Assembly: GCA_040220455.1 (NCBI GenBank)
Contig: JAVJUS010000134.1
Location: 1 to 64,000 of the forward strand
DNA length: 64,000 nt
DNA from: JAVJUS01 sp040220455
Lineage (GTDB): Bacteria; Pseudomonadota; Alphaproteobacteria; DSM-16000; Inquilinaceae
Direction: 5' to 3'
Below are positions 42,013 to 50,389 of this stretch, piece after piece. The translations under genes and the position numbers were made by a program. The first letter of the stretch is position 1. Each line of letters opens with the position of its first letter. The notes beneath the pieces were generated by a model. It saw only the letters and a program-made list of their open reading frames with translations, had not been told where the DNA came from and searched no databases.

Positions 42013-43019
42013 CGCGGCTGGCGATGGGGGTGATCGGGCTCGGCTGGTTCGGGCGGCGCCATGCCGCCCTGTGGCGCGACCTGCCGCAGACCCGGCTCGT
42101 CGCCGTCGCCGATCCCTCGCCCGAGGCCGCGGCCCATGCCGCCGAGGCGCTGCCGGGGGTCGCAGTCCACGCGGATTTCGAGAGCCTGCTGGCGCGGTCC
42201 GATATCGACGCGGTGTCGATCTGCCTGCCCGACCGCGCCCACGAGGCCGCGGCGACGGCCGCCGCCCGGGCCGGCAAGGCGACGCTGCTGGAAAAGCCGC
42301 TGGCCCACACGGCCGAGGTCGCCGGGCGGATCGTCGATGCCTTCGAGGCGGCGGGCACGCGGCTCATGATCGGGCACGTGCTGCGCTTCGACCCGCGCTA
42401 TGTCGAGGTCCACCGGGCGAGCGCGCCGGAGCACCTGGGCACGCCGATCCATCTGCGCGCCAAGCGCAACGGCATCCGCTCCACCGCCGCGCGGCTGGGC
42501 GAGCGGACCTCGATCCTGTTCTACATGGGCGTCCACGACGTCGACGCGATGCAGTGGGTGGCGCGCTGCCCGATCGTGCGGGTCTATGCCCGCGAGCGCC
42601 GGGTGCTGGGCACCGGCAACGAGGACGCGATCTATGCCGTGGCGGATTTCGCCAACGGTGCCATCGGCTCGTTCGACTGGAGCTGGGCGTGGCCGGACGG
42701 GCTGATGAACGGCTACCGCGCCGCGCTGGAGGTGGTCGGCACCCGCGCCGCGGCCTACATGGACTGCACCGACCAGGGCTTCTACGCGGTCGACGAGGCG
42801 GGCACGACCGGTGGCGACACCCATCTCTGGCCGGAGATCAACGGCCGCATCGTCGGCGACCTGGCCGACGAGCTGTCGCATTTCGCGACCGCTGTGCTCG
42901 ACGGCCGGCCCTTCGTCCAGGACCCGCGCGAGGCGGCGAACGCGGTGCGTGTGCTCGACGCCCTGGCCCGGTCGGTGGCGACGGGAATGCCCGTTGATGT
43001 CGCTGGCGCGAGCGGCTAG
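42009..43019 (+). CDS. Gfo/Idh/MocA-family oxidoreductase
   Basis: A 336-residue NAD(P)-dependent dehydrogenase for sugars or cyclitols. The Rossmann motif is G-V-I-G-L-G-W-F-G-R-R-H, then L-L-E-K-P-L-A-H with the catalytic-site lysine, and L-R-F-D-P-R-Y typical of the family. ATG at 42009 overlaps the creatininase-family stop. Its stop codon (43017-43019) is the first base triplet of a 17-bp hairpin. Confidence 0.88.
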   Translation: MTRLAMGVIGLGWFGRRHAALWRDLPQTRLVAVADPSPEAAAHAAEALPGVAVHADFESLLARSDIDAVSICLPDRAHEAAATAAARAGKATLLEKPLAHTAEVAGRIVDAFEAAGTRLMIGHVLRFDPRYVEVHRASAPEHLGTPIHLRAKRNGIRSTAARLGERTSILFYMGVHDVDAMQWVARCPIVRVYARERRVLGTGNEDAIYAVADFANGAIGSFDWSWAWPDGLMNGYRAALEVVGTRAAAYMDCTDQGFYAVDEAGTTGGDTHLWPEINGRIVGDLADELSHFATAVLDGRPFVQDPREAANAVRVLDALARSVATGMPVDVAGASG

Positions 43020-43061
43020 AGCATCCTGCGCCCGAACGGGCGCAGGATGCTCTAGGTTTTT
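43017..43061 (+). terminator. Rho-independent terminator-like hairpin
   Basis: The arms 43017-43033 and 43038-43054 are perfect over 17 bases around a GAAC loop, and TTTTT follows at 43057-43061. It starts at the stop codon of the oxidoreductase gene. Part of it also belongs to the dispersed repeat copy 2, so the terminator may be supplied by that element. Confidence 0.65.
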
Positions 43062-43116
43062 GAAGATAGGGCAATTCCTTCCGAACCGATGATTCCATCA
43101 GTTCGGAAATCGCCCT
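43032..43116 (+). repeat. Dispersed structured intergenic repeat, copy 2
   Basis: These 85 bases match the minus strand of 22233-22149 without gaps at about 70 positions. Shared parts are a GGGCGCAGGATG segment and a terminal hairpin built of TTCCGAAC and GTTCGGAA. It lies between the oxidoreductase and GntR genes. Confidence 0.6.
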
Positions 43117-43156
43117 GAAGCGGGCCCGGCACGGGCGGACCGGGACGGACGGACGC

Positions 43157-43906
43157 ATGAAGGACGACATCCCCTCGATGACGCTGCCGGACCCGCGCAC
43201 GGCGCTGGCGGGCAACGAGCGGGCGACCGTGTCCTCGGTCTACCGCGCGCTCATGCGCTCGATCGCCGAAGGCAGCCTGCGGCCCGGCGGCCGCCTGCCC
43301 AACGAGCGGGACCTGGCCGCGCGCCTGCAGGTCAGCCGGTCGACCGTGCGCGGCGCGCTGTCGATGATGGAGGAGCAGGGGCTGGTCACCCGGCGGGTCG
43401 GCAGCGGCACTTTCCTGGCCGACGACGTGTCCGACGCGCTGGCCCGGCTCGACGCCACGCCGATTCCGGGTCATGCCGACGTGCCCGACCTGCTGGAGAT
43501 CATCGAGGGCCGGCTGCTGTTCGAGCCGGCGCTGATGCGCCTGGTCGCCGCGCGCGCCACCGACGCCGAGCTGGCGGCCCTCCGCGGCGCGCTGGAGGCG
43601 ATCGCCGCCGCGCCGACCTGGTACGAGTTCAAGGAAGCGATCTACGCCCTGCATGCCCGCATCTGGGCGGGCGGCCACAACCGCTTCATGGACCAGGTCT
43701 TCGAGGAGATCGTCAAGGACCGCCGCGCGGTGCGCTACGACGGCCGCAACACCGCCCTGCCGGCGCCGGAGCCAGTGCGCGCCCAGACGGTCAAGGACCT
43801 CTCCGTCATCGTCGACGCGCTCGAGGCCCGCGACGGCGCGACGGCGGAGAAGGCGATGCATGACCACCTGCTGAGGATGCTCGCCACGGTGAACCTGTAT
43901 CTGTGA
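43157..43906 (+). CDS. GntR-family regulator, FCD subfamily
   Basis: A 249-residue regulator with an N-terminal winged helix (L-P-N-E-R-D-L-A-A-R-L-Q-V-S-R-S-T-V-R-G-A-L) and an all-helical FCD effector domain that has R-L-L-F-E-P-A-L and a C-terminal H-D-H-L-L metal/ligand motif. It ends the aldehyde dehydrogenase gene group after a terminator-like hairpin and probably controls the divergent 38.3-43 kb operons. Confidence 0.86.
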   Translation: MKDDIPSMTLPDPRTALAGNERATVSSVYRALMRSIAEGSLRPGGRLPNERDLAARLQVSRSTVRGALSMMEEQGLVTRRVGSGTFLADDVSDALARLDATPIPGHADVPDLLEIIEGRLLFEPALMRLVAARATDAELAALRGALEAIAAAPTWYEFKEAIYALHARIWAGGHNRFMDQVFEEIVKDRRAVRYDGRNTALPAPEPVRAQTVKDLSVIVDALEARDGATAEKAMHDHLLRMLATVNLYL

Positions 43907-43929
43907 GGGGGGTCGGTGCGGTCGGGTCG

Positions 43930-44211
43930 ATGTCGGCTTTCGGCTTCGCCTCTAGCCGACCTACGTTTCTCTATTCCCGTAGGTCGGTCGAGCGTCAGCG
44001 AGCCCGACGGCACCGGCGTTGGAGCGGGTCGATAGGTGTCGGGTTCGCTTCGCTCAGCCGACCTACGTTGCACCGTCCCGTAGGTCGGTCGAGCGTGAGC
44101 GAGCCCGACGGCACCGGCGTTGGAGCGGGTCGATAGGTGTCGGGTTCGCTTCGCTCAGCCGACCTACGTTGCACCGGCCCGTAGGTCGGTCGAGCGTCAG
44201 CGAGCCCGACG
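43930..44211. repeat. Tandem ~101-bp hairpin repeats, cluster 1
   Basis: CGTAGGTCGGTCGAGCG recurs at 43978, 44079 and 44180, an exact 101-base period. Each full unit has a left arm ending AGCGAGCCCGAC and a right arm GTCGGGTTCGCTTCGC... AGCCGACCTACG, forming a ~30-bp imperfect hairpin. A degenerate right arm (43930-43966) precedes, and the last unit is only a left arm. The 323-base gap 43907-44229 holds nothing else. Confidence 0.8.
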
Positions 44212-44229
44212 GCACCGTCGCCCCGCGCC

Positions 44230-45132
44230 TCACGCCTTCACGTAGCGGCGCCAGTCGTGCTCCTCGCGGAATCCCAGGACCTCGCGGATCTTGCGATTGG
44301 AGAACAGGGCCTCGTTCTCGCCCAGCTCCCGGGTCACCGGCACGTTCGGGAAGAACCGGCTGAGGATCTCCTTCGTCGGGATATTGACCGAGTTGGTGTC
44401 GTTGCCGGCGTTGAAGACCTGGTAGCCCAGGCCGTCGGTCTTCACGCACCGGTCGACGATCTGGCCCAGGTCGCGGGCGTCGATGTAGCAGAAGGCGTTG
44501 CGCCGGCGCTGCGCCGGGTTCTCGAAGAAGCCGGGGAAGAGCTCGGCGTATTCGTGCGGCTCGATGACGTTGCCGATGCGCAGCGCATAGATGTCGAAGC
44601 CCGACCGGCGCTGGAACATGCGCGCGGTGACCTCGTTGACGACCTTGGAGCAGCCGTAGCTGTCCATCGGGTCGACGTCGTAGTCCTCCTCCAGCGGCAG
44701 CGACTTCGGGTCGGTCTCGCCGTCCGAAAAGCAGATGCCGTAGGTCGTCTCCGACGAGGCGATGACGATCTTGCCGATGCCCAGCTTCACCGCCGCCTCG
44801 ATGACGTTGTAGGTGCCCACCGTGTTGATCCGGTAGGTCTCGTTGTCGGGCTGGAGCAGGATGCGCGGCACGGCGGCGAAATGGACGACCGCGTCCCAGG
44901 GCTTCGGCCCGCCGCCCGGCTCCAGCTCGCCAAGATTGGCATAGCTCGTCATGACGTCGAACATCTGGCCCGAATCGGTGATGTCGGCCCGGATGTCGTC
45001 GACGCCCGGATGGCCGAGCGGCGTCAGGTCGACGTTGAGGACCTGGTGGCCCTGCTCGGCGAGATAGGGCACCACGTGGCGTCCCGCCTTGCCCGATCCG
45101 CCGGTGAAGAGAATCCGTTTCCTGTCGCTCAT
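44230..45132 (-). CDS. NAD-dependent epimerase/dehydratase (extended SDR)
   Basis: A 300-residue extended SDR. The cofactor loop is F-T-G-G-S-G-K-A-G, catalytic residues lie in A-S-S-E-T-T-Y-G and S-Y-G-C-S-K. Relatives act on nucleotide sugars or free sugar acids such as uronates. It is a single leftward gene between the repeat cluster and the divergent ammonia-lyase gene. The ATG at 45132 gives the normal N-terminus M-S-D-R-K-R-I-L-F-T-G. Confidence 0.85.
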   Translation of the reverse strand: MSDRKRILFTGGSGKAGRHVVPYLAEQGHQVLNVDLTPLGHPGVDDIRADITDSGQMFDVMTSYANLGELEPGGGPKPWDAVVHFAAVPRILLQPDNETYRINTVGTYNVIEAAVKLGIGKIVIASSETTYGICFSDGETDPKSLPLEEDYDVDPMDSYGCSKVVNEVTARMFQRRSGFDIYALRIGNVIEPHEYAELFPGFFENPAQRRRNAFCYIDARDLGQIVDRCVKTDGLGYQVFNAGNDTNSVNIPTKEILSRFFPNVPVTRELGENEALFSNRKIREVLGFREEHDWRRYVKA

Positions 45133-45282
45133 CGTTTCGACCTTCCTGGTGACCCGGGTATGGTTCTTCTTGCCGGACCCAGACCATAGGATCGATCGGC
45201 CCGGCGCACAGCCCCCGGCGCGGTCGGCGGCGTGGTAGGCTGGCGCGACGGGCCGGGGCGATACGGGCCAGGGAGGTGGGCG

Positions 45283-46509
45283 ATGACGGCCGATGACGCG
45301 GCCCCGACGCGTATCGATCTGGTCGTGAACCCGCGCGCGCGACGCGACGCGCCCTGGACGCCCGCGCAGGACGCGATCCTGAACGATGCCGGCCTGGCCG
45401 CCGCGCGGGCGGCGATCGGCGCCTGGCCGGGCTACGCGGTCTCGCCGCTGGTCTCCCTGCCCGGTCTCGCCGCCGCGATGGGCGTCGCGGAGATCCGGGT
45501 CAAGGACGAGTCGGCGCGCTTCGGCCTGTCGAGCTTCAAGGCGCTGGGCGGCGCCTATGCCGTCGCCCGCCTGCTGGCGGGCCGGGCGGCGGCGGCGGGG
45601 CGCGACCTCGACATGGCGGCGATCGCCGGCGGGGCGGCGCGCGACCTCGCCGCCGGCCTGACCGTGTGCTGCGCGACCGACGGCAATCACGGCCGCTCGG
45701 TCGCCTGGGGGGCCGAGCGCTTCGGCTGCCGGGCCGTCATCTTCCTGCACGCCACCGTTTCCGAGGCGCGCGAGCGGGCCATCGCCCGCTTCGGCGCGGA
45801 GATCCGGCGCGTCGCCGGGACCTACGACGACAGCGTGCGCGAGGCCGAGGCGACGGCGGCGCGGGAGGGCTGGACCGTCGTCTCCGACACCTCCTATCCC
45901 GGCTATACCGAGATCCCGAAGGACGTCATGCAGGGATACGAGGTCATGGCGGCGGAGGCCTTCGAGGCGCTGGACCGGCCGCCGACGCATCTGTTCCTGC
46001 AGACCGGCGTCGGCGGCATGGCGGCGGCGGTCGCCGGTCTCGCCAAGCGTCGCTTCGGCGCGGCACGGCCGGTCGTCGTGCTTGCCGACCCGGCGCGTGC
46101 CGCCTGCTGGGTGGAAAGCTTCCGCGCCAGCCGGCCGGTGGCGGCCGAGGGCGATCTCGACACCGTCATGGCCGGGCTCGCCTGCGGCGAGGTCTCGCTG
46201 CTCGCCTGGGAGATCCTGGCCGACCACGCCGACGCGGCGATCGCTTTGCCCGACGACACGGTCGCGGGGCTGATGCGCCGGCTGGCGCGCCCGGCCGACG
46301 GCGATCCGCCCGTCGTCGCCGGGGAATCGGCGGTCGCCGGGCTCGCCGCGCTCGAGGCCGCGATGGCCGACGACAATGCCCGGGCGCGCCTGGGCCTGGA
46401 CGCCGAGGCCCGCGTGCTGGTCTTCTCCACCGAGGGGGACACCGATCCGGCGCTCTACGAACGGCTGGTCGGCCTCCCGGCGCAGCGCGTCCGCGCCGGC
46501 GCGTCGTGA
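45283..46509 (+). CDS. dpaL: Diaminopropionate ammonia-lyase
   Basis: A 408-residue fold-type II PLP enzyme that splits 2,3-diaminopropionate (either enantiomer in known members) to pyruvate and two ammonia. The cofactor lysine is Lys86 (S-S-F-K-A-L-G-G); D-G-N-H-G and Y-T-E-I-P-K-D-V-M-Q-G-Y match the family, as does T-G-V-G-G-M-A for phosphate binding. GGGAGG precedes the ATG. Next to an N-carbamoyl-D-amino-acid hydrolase gene, a role in using unusual amino acids is likely. Confidence 0.87.
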   Translation: MTADDAAPTRIDLVVNPRARRDAPWTPAQDAILNDAGLAAARAAIGAWPGYAVSPLVSLPGLAAAMGVAEIRVKDESARFGLSSFKALGGAYAVARLLAGRAAAAGRDLDMAAIAGGAARDLAAGLTVCCATDGNHGRSVAWGAERFGCRAVIFLHATVSEARERAIARFGAEIRRVAGTYDDSVREAEATAAREGWTVVSDTSYPGYTEIPKDVMQGYEVMAAEAFEALDRPPTHLFLQTGVGGMAAAVAGLAKRRFGAARPVVVLADPARAACWVESFRASRPVAAEGDLDTVMAGLACGEVSLLAWEILADHADAAIALPDDTVAGLMRRLARPADGDPPVVAGESAVAGLAALEAAMADDNARARLGLDAEARVLVFSTEGDTDPALYERLVGLPAQRVRAGAS

Positions 46510-46553
46510 GGCATCCCCGTGCCGGCGGCGACCCTCGAACCGGAGATCCGCGC

Positions 46554-47477
46554 ATGAGCCGTCGCTTCGTCCTCGCCGCCGCCCAGCTCGGCCCGATCGC
46601 CCGGGACGAGCCGCGATCCTCCGCCGTCGCGCGGATGGTCGCGCTGATGAGGGAGGCGAAGGAGCGGGGCGCGGCCCTGGTCGCCTACCCGGAACTGGCG
46701 CTGACGTCCTTCTTCCCGCGCTGGTGGATCGAGGACGATGCCGCGCTCGATGCCTGGTTCGAGACGGCGATGCCGTCGGCCGAGACCCGGCCCCTGTTCG
46801 ATACGGCCGCGGATCTCGGCATCGGCTTCCATCTGGGCTACGCCGAGCGCACGCCCGAGGGCCGGCGCTTCAACACCGCGATCCTGGTCGGCCCCGATGG
46901 CGGGATCCTGGGCACCTACCGCAAGGTCCACCTGCCGGGCCATCACGAGCACGAGCCCTGGCGGCCGTTCCAGCACCTGGAAAAGCGGTATTTCGAGAAG
47001 GGCGACCTGGGCTTTCCGGTCTTCGAGGCGTTCGGCGGCCGGGTCGGCATGCTGATCTGCAACGACCGGCGCTGGCCGGAGGCCTGGCGCTGCCTGGGCC
47101 TCGCCGGGGCGGAGCTGGTCGTTCTCGGCTACAACACGCCGCGCCACTACCCGCTCGCGCCGGAACACGATCCCCTGCAGGACTTCCACAACGCGCTGTC
47201 GGTCCAGGCGGGCGCCTACCAGAACGGCGTCTGGGCCGCCGCGGTCGCCAAGGCCGGGGTGGAGGAGGGCTGCGACCTGATCGGCGGCAGCCTGATCGCC
47301 GCGCCGACCGGGGAGATCGTCGCCCACGCGGCGACGCTCGGCGACGAGGTGATCACCGCGCCGGTCGACCTGGACCGCTGCGGGGAAATCCGGCGCAACA
47401 TCTTCGACTTCGACCTTCACCGGCAGCCGGCGGACTACGGCCCGATCACCGCGCCGGTCCGCCGCCGGGAGGGCTGA
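46554..47477 (+). CDS. N-carbamoyl-D-amino-acid hydrolase (nitrilase superfamily)
   Basis: A 307-residue cytosolic carbamoylase that hydrolyses N-carbamoyl-D-amino acids to D-amino acids, CO2 and ammonia. The Glu-Lys-Cys triad is Glu47 (Y-P-E-L-A-L), Lys124 (Y-R-K-V-H-L-P-G) and Cys169 (L-I-C-N-D-R-R-W-P-E), and size and spacing fit well-studied D-carbamoylases. No hydantoinase is adjacent. It ends 4 bases before the RpiR gene, so the two are co-transcribed. Confidence 0.88.
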   Translation: MSRRFVLAAAQLGPIARDEPRSSAVARMVALMREAKERGAALVAYPELALTSFFPRWWIEDDAALDAWFETAMPSAETRPLFDTAADLGIGFHLGYAERTPEGRRFNTAILVGPDGGILGTYRKVHLPGHHEHEPWRPFQHLEKRYFEKGDLGFPVFEAFGGRVGMLICNDRRWPEAWRCLGLAGAELVVLGYNTPRHYPLAPEHDPLQDFHNALSVQAGAYQNGVWAAAVAKAGVEEGCDLIGGSLIAAPTGEIVAHAATLGDEVITAPVDLDRCGEIRRNIFDFDLHRQPADYGPITAPVRRREG

Positions 47478-47481
47478 GGCG

Positions 47482-48351
47482 ATGGCCGACCGCAGCCTGC
47501 CGCTCGGCCAGCGCCTGCTCGCCGCCTACGACGCCATGCCGCGCGGCGAGCGGCGGCTGGCCGACCTGCTGCTCGAGGACCTGAGCGCGCTGCGCTACCA
47601 CACGGCCGGCGAGCTGGCCGCCCGTGCCGGCGTGTCCAAGGCGACGGCGGCGCGGCTGTTCCAGCGGGTCGGCTATTCCGGCTTCAAGGCCGCCCAGCGC
47701 GAGATCCGCGAGGCCGGCAACACCGCGCCCGGCGGGCCGGCCCCGCCGCTGGAGGCGGCGATCGAGGGCGCGGCGGGTCTGCGCGCCAGCGGCTATCTGG
47801 AGGCCGAGGTCCGCCATCTGGTACGGACCTTCGAGCTGCAGCGCTCCGACGAGATCGCCGAGGCGGTGCGCCTGCTGCGCCAGGGCGACAAGCTGTGGGT
47901 CGTGGGCTTCGGCGACGACTACCCGCTGGCCCATTTCGCCCGGTCGATGCTGATCAAGCTGCGCCCGGACGTGCGCATGATCCCGATCGGCGGCTTCCCG
48001 ATTCCGGAGGAATTCGCCTCGATCTCGGCCAACGACACGGTGCTCGCCTTCGCCATCGGCCGGCGCACCCAGGCCTTGCGCAACATCATCGGCTCCTCGG
48101 TGCGGGCCGGGGCGAAGGTGATCCTGGTGACAGACGGCGTGCTCTCCGGCGACCGGGCGACGGCGAGCCTGATCCTGCGCTCGCGCTCCTCGGGGCCGAC
48201 GCTGTTCGGCTCGATGACCGCGACGGTGAGCCTGCTGACCTATCTGTGCGCCTCGCTCGCCGGACGCATCGGCTATTCCGCCATCGACCGCCTGCGCACC
48301 ATCGAGGCGGTGCACCAGGAATGGGGCGACACGCTGGACCCGGGCCCGTAG
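47482..48351 (+). CDS. RpiR-family regulator
   Basis: A 289-residue regulator with an N-terminal helix-turn-helix (A-G-V-S-K-A-T-A-A-R-L-F-Q-R-V-G-Y-S-G-F-K) and a C-terminal SIS domain (from about residue 125), which in this family binds sugar phosphates or related ligands. The stop codon TAG (48349-48351) lies inside the conserved CGTAGGTCGG start of repeat cluster 2, so the C-terminus has been set by that element. Probably controls this operon and the dipeptide-type importer that follows. Confidence 0.85.
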   Translation: MADRSLPLGQRLLAAYDAMPRGERRLADLLLEDLSALRYHTAGELAARAGVSKATAARLFQRVGYSGFKAAQREIREAGNTAPGGPAPPLEAAIEGAAGLRASGYLEAEVRHLVRTFELQRSDEIAEAVRLLRQGDKLWVVGFGDDYPLAHFARSMLIKLRPDVRMIPIGGFPIPEEFASISANDTVLAFAIGRRTQALRNIIGSSVRAGAKVILVTDGVLSGDRATASLILRSRSSGPTLFGSMTATVSLLTYLCASLAGRIGYSAIDRLRTIEAVHQEWGDTLDPGP

Positions 48352-48535
48352 GTCGGTCGAGCGCAGCGAGCCCGACTTTGCCGGCGGTCGGCCCGGTCCG
48401 TGCCGTCGGGTTCGCTTCGCTCAGCCGGCCTACGGTGCACCGTCGCGTAGGTCGGTCGAGCGTCAGCGAGCCCGACATCGCCGGCGGTGGGCCCGGTCCG
48501 TGCCCGTCGGGTTCGCTTTGCTCAGCCGACCTACG
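48347..48535. repeat. Tandem ~99-bp hairpin repeats, cluster 2
   Basis: Two units (48347-48434 and 48446-48535) start with CGTAGGTCGGTCGAGCG and end with AGCCGRCCTACG, the same hairpin arms as cluster 1 with a different inner spacer. Period is 99 bases. The first unit overlaps the last codons of the RpiR gene. With cluster 1 it brackets the genes from 44230 to 48351. Confidence 0.8.
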
Positions 48536-48592
48536 GGCTCGGAGCGGCCGTTCTTCAAAAACGAGTCGTATCAAGCACTCGGCGCCGGATAA

Positions 48593-48610
48593 ATTTTCAT
48601 TTATGAAAAT
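48593..48610. promoter_or_regulatory. A+T-rich palindromic operator, RpiR candidate
   Basis: ATTTTCATTTATGAAAAT is a perfect palindrome with 8-bp arms around TT, in an A+T-rich stretch (48555-48650) that stands out from its surroundings. It lies about 110 bases before the importer's binding-protein start. RpiR-family proteins typically recognise GAAA/TTTC-containing palindromes. Confidence 0.6.
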
Positions 48611-48718
48611 AAAAACGCCTATTCTGAAAAATTCTTGAGTAATCGCCGGGGCAGGAACATGCTCGTCCGTGCAGGAAAAATGCAGCGGCGACAAAGCCCG
48701 TTTGCAGGAGGCTTCACG

Positions 48719-50272
48719 ATGATCGAATGGCGAACCGCGTCGTCAGGGACGGCGCTGGCTACGGCTCTTGTTCTACTCGCGGGCGCGGCGAGCGCCCAGG
48801 AGGTCGTCTGGGCGCGGTACGGCGATATCGACTCGCTCGACCCGCACCGGGCGACCAGCACCCTGTCGATGCAGGTCTGGGACCAGATCTACGACACGCT
48901 GCTGGCCTTCGACGAGGACGGCAATGCCGTGCCGAACCTGGCCAAGTCCTGGGAAATCTCCGAGGACGGCCTGACCTACACTTTCCAGCTCGAGGACGGC
49001 ATCGTCTGCCACGACGGCACGCCCTTCGACGCCGAGGACGTGAAGTTCACCATCGACCGGGCCTTCGGCGAGAATCCGAGCCTGACCAAGACGGCCTGGG
49101 GCCCGATCACGGAGGTCACCGTGGTCGACCCGCTGACCGTCTCGGTCGCGATGGACAGCCGGTTCGGCGCCTTCCTGCCGTTCCTGGCCGACAGCTTCTC
49201 GTCCATGGTCTGCGATACCAACGACCCGGCGACCTTCGGCTCGGAGACCGGCATCGGCACGGGGCCGTTCTCGCTGGTCGAGTGGCGCAAAGGCGACCAG
49301 GTGGTGCTGGAGCGCAACCCGGACTACCGCAACTTCGGCAAGCCGGTCGAAAACGACGGCCCGCCGCATATCGAGCGGCTGGTCGTGCGCACCGTACCCG
49401 AGGCGCAGACCCGGTTGGCGGCGCTGACCACCGGCGAGGTGCACATCGCGGAGCCACCCTTCGACGACATCCCGTCGATCGAGGAGGAGGGCGAGCTGGA
49501 CCTGGTGGTCGCGGAGAAGACTGGCCAGAACGTCTTCTGGCAGTTCACCACCTCCCGCCCGCCCTTCGACGACATCCGCGCCCGGCAGGCGGTCGCCCAC
49601 GCGACCGACCCGCAGATGGCGATCGACATCATCTACGGCGGGCTGAGCCAGCGCGAGTGGTGCCCGGTGGCCAGCGGCGTCATGGGCAACGACCAGGAAT
49701 TCTGCCGCGAGCACGGCTACGAATACGACCCGGAGCGGGCGATCGAGTTGCTGGGCGAACTCGGCTACGGGCCGGACAATCCGCTGGAGACGACCTTCTT
49801 CGTCTGGACCGGCGGCAACCGGCACAAGCTGGCGGAGATCTTCCAGGCCCAGCTCGCCCAGGTCGGCATCGACGCGGGCATCGAGATCATGGACATCGGC
49901 ACCATGAACGCGCGGGTGAAGGAGGACAACGAGGCCGTCGACGACCCGTCGCCCGGGACGTTCAACATGATGACCTGGGGCTGGTACGACCCGGACATCC
50001 TCTACGCCCTGTGGCATTCCCCGGGCGCCTATTCCGGCTTCTCGACGCCCGAGCTCGACGCGATGCTGGAGAAGACCCGCACGACCATCGAGCCCGAGGC
50101 CCGGCTGGCGGCGGTGCGCGACGTCATCGCCTACCTGATGGACAACGCCGTGCATATCGGCCTCTACACCCCGGGCTGGGAGTGGGTCTTCGCGGTCCGG
50201 CCGGAGGTCTCCGGCTTCAAGGTCGGCACGTTCCTCCACCCGATGTTCCAGGACGTGCAGGTCTCCGAGTGA
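48719..50272 (+). CDS. Dipeptide/oligopeptide-type ABC substrate-binding protein
   Basis: A 517-residue periplasmic binding protein of extracellular solute-binding family 5. A Sec signal ends G-A-A-S-A-Q near residue 25; the mature protein shows the family pattern D-S-L-D-P-H-R-A and W-E-I-S-E-D-G-L-T-Y-T-F-Q-L. CAGGAGG precedes the ATG at 48719, which is preferred over in-frame starts further upstream. It heads an importer operon that continues through 53936. Ligand probably a small peptide or N-acyl/N-carbamoyl amino acid, judging by neighbours. Confidence 0.88.
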   Translation: MIEWRTASSGTALATALVLLAGAASAQEVVWARYGDIDSLDPHRATSTLSMQVWDQIYDTLLAFDEDGNAVPNLAKSWEISEDGLTYTFQLEDGIVCHDGTPFDAEDVKFTIDRAFGENPSLTKTAWGPITEVTVVDPLTVSVAMDSRFGAFLPFLADSFSSMVCDTNDPATFGSETGIGTGPFSLVEWRKGDQVVLERNPDYRNFGKPVENDGPPHIERLVVRTVPEAQTRLAALTTGEVHIAEPPFDDIPSIEEEGELDLVVAEKTGQNVFWQFTTSRPPFDDIRARQAVAHATDPQMAIDIIYGGLSQREWCPVASGVMGNDQEFCREHGYEYDPERAIELLGELGYGPDNPLETTFFVWTGGNRHKLAEIFQAQLAQVGIDAGIEIMDIGTMNARVKEDNEAVDDPSPGTFNMMTWGWYDPDILYALWHSPGAYSGFSTPELDAMLEKTRTTIEPEARLAAVRDVIAYLMDNAVHIGLYTPGWEWVFAVRPEVSGFKVGTFLHPMFQDVQVSE

Positions 50273-50389
50273 GCCCGGGCGTCCGATGAGACCGGCCGTC
50301 CGGTCCGGCGCGGCGTCCCTCGCGGGCGCCCGCCGGGCCGGCCGGCCCCTTTCCGCAGTCTTTCCTCCAGCGGCCGGAGCGCGCCCGTC

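Noticed and set aside
43017..43061. Replication origin or attachment site
   Set aside because: A perfect hairpin directly at a stop codon followed by TTTTT is better explained as a terminator; there is no integrase or replication gene.
43930..44211. CRISPR array
   Set aside because: The period is about 101 bases, each unit is itself a long hairpin, the intervening parts are repeated rather than unique, and no cas gene is near.
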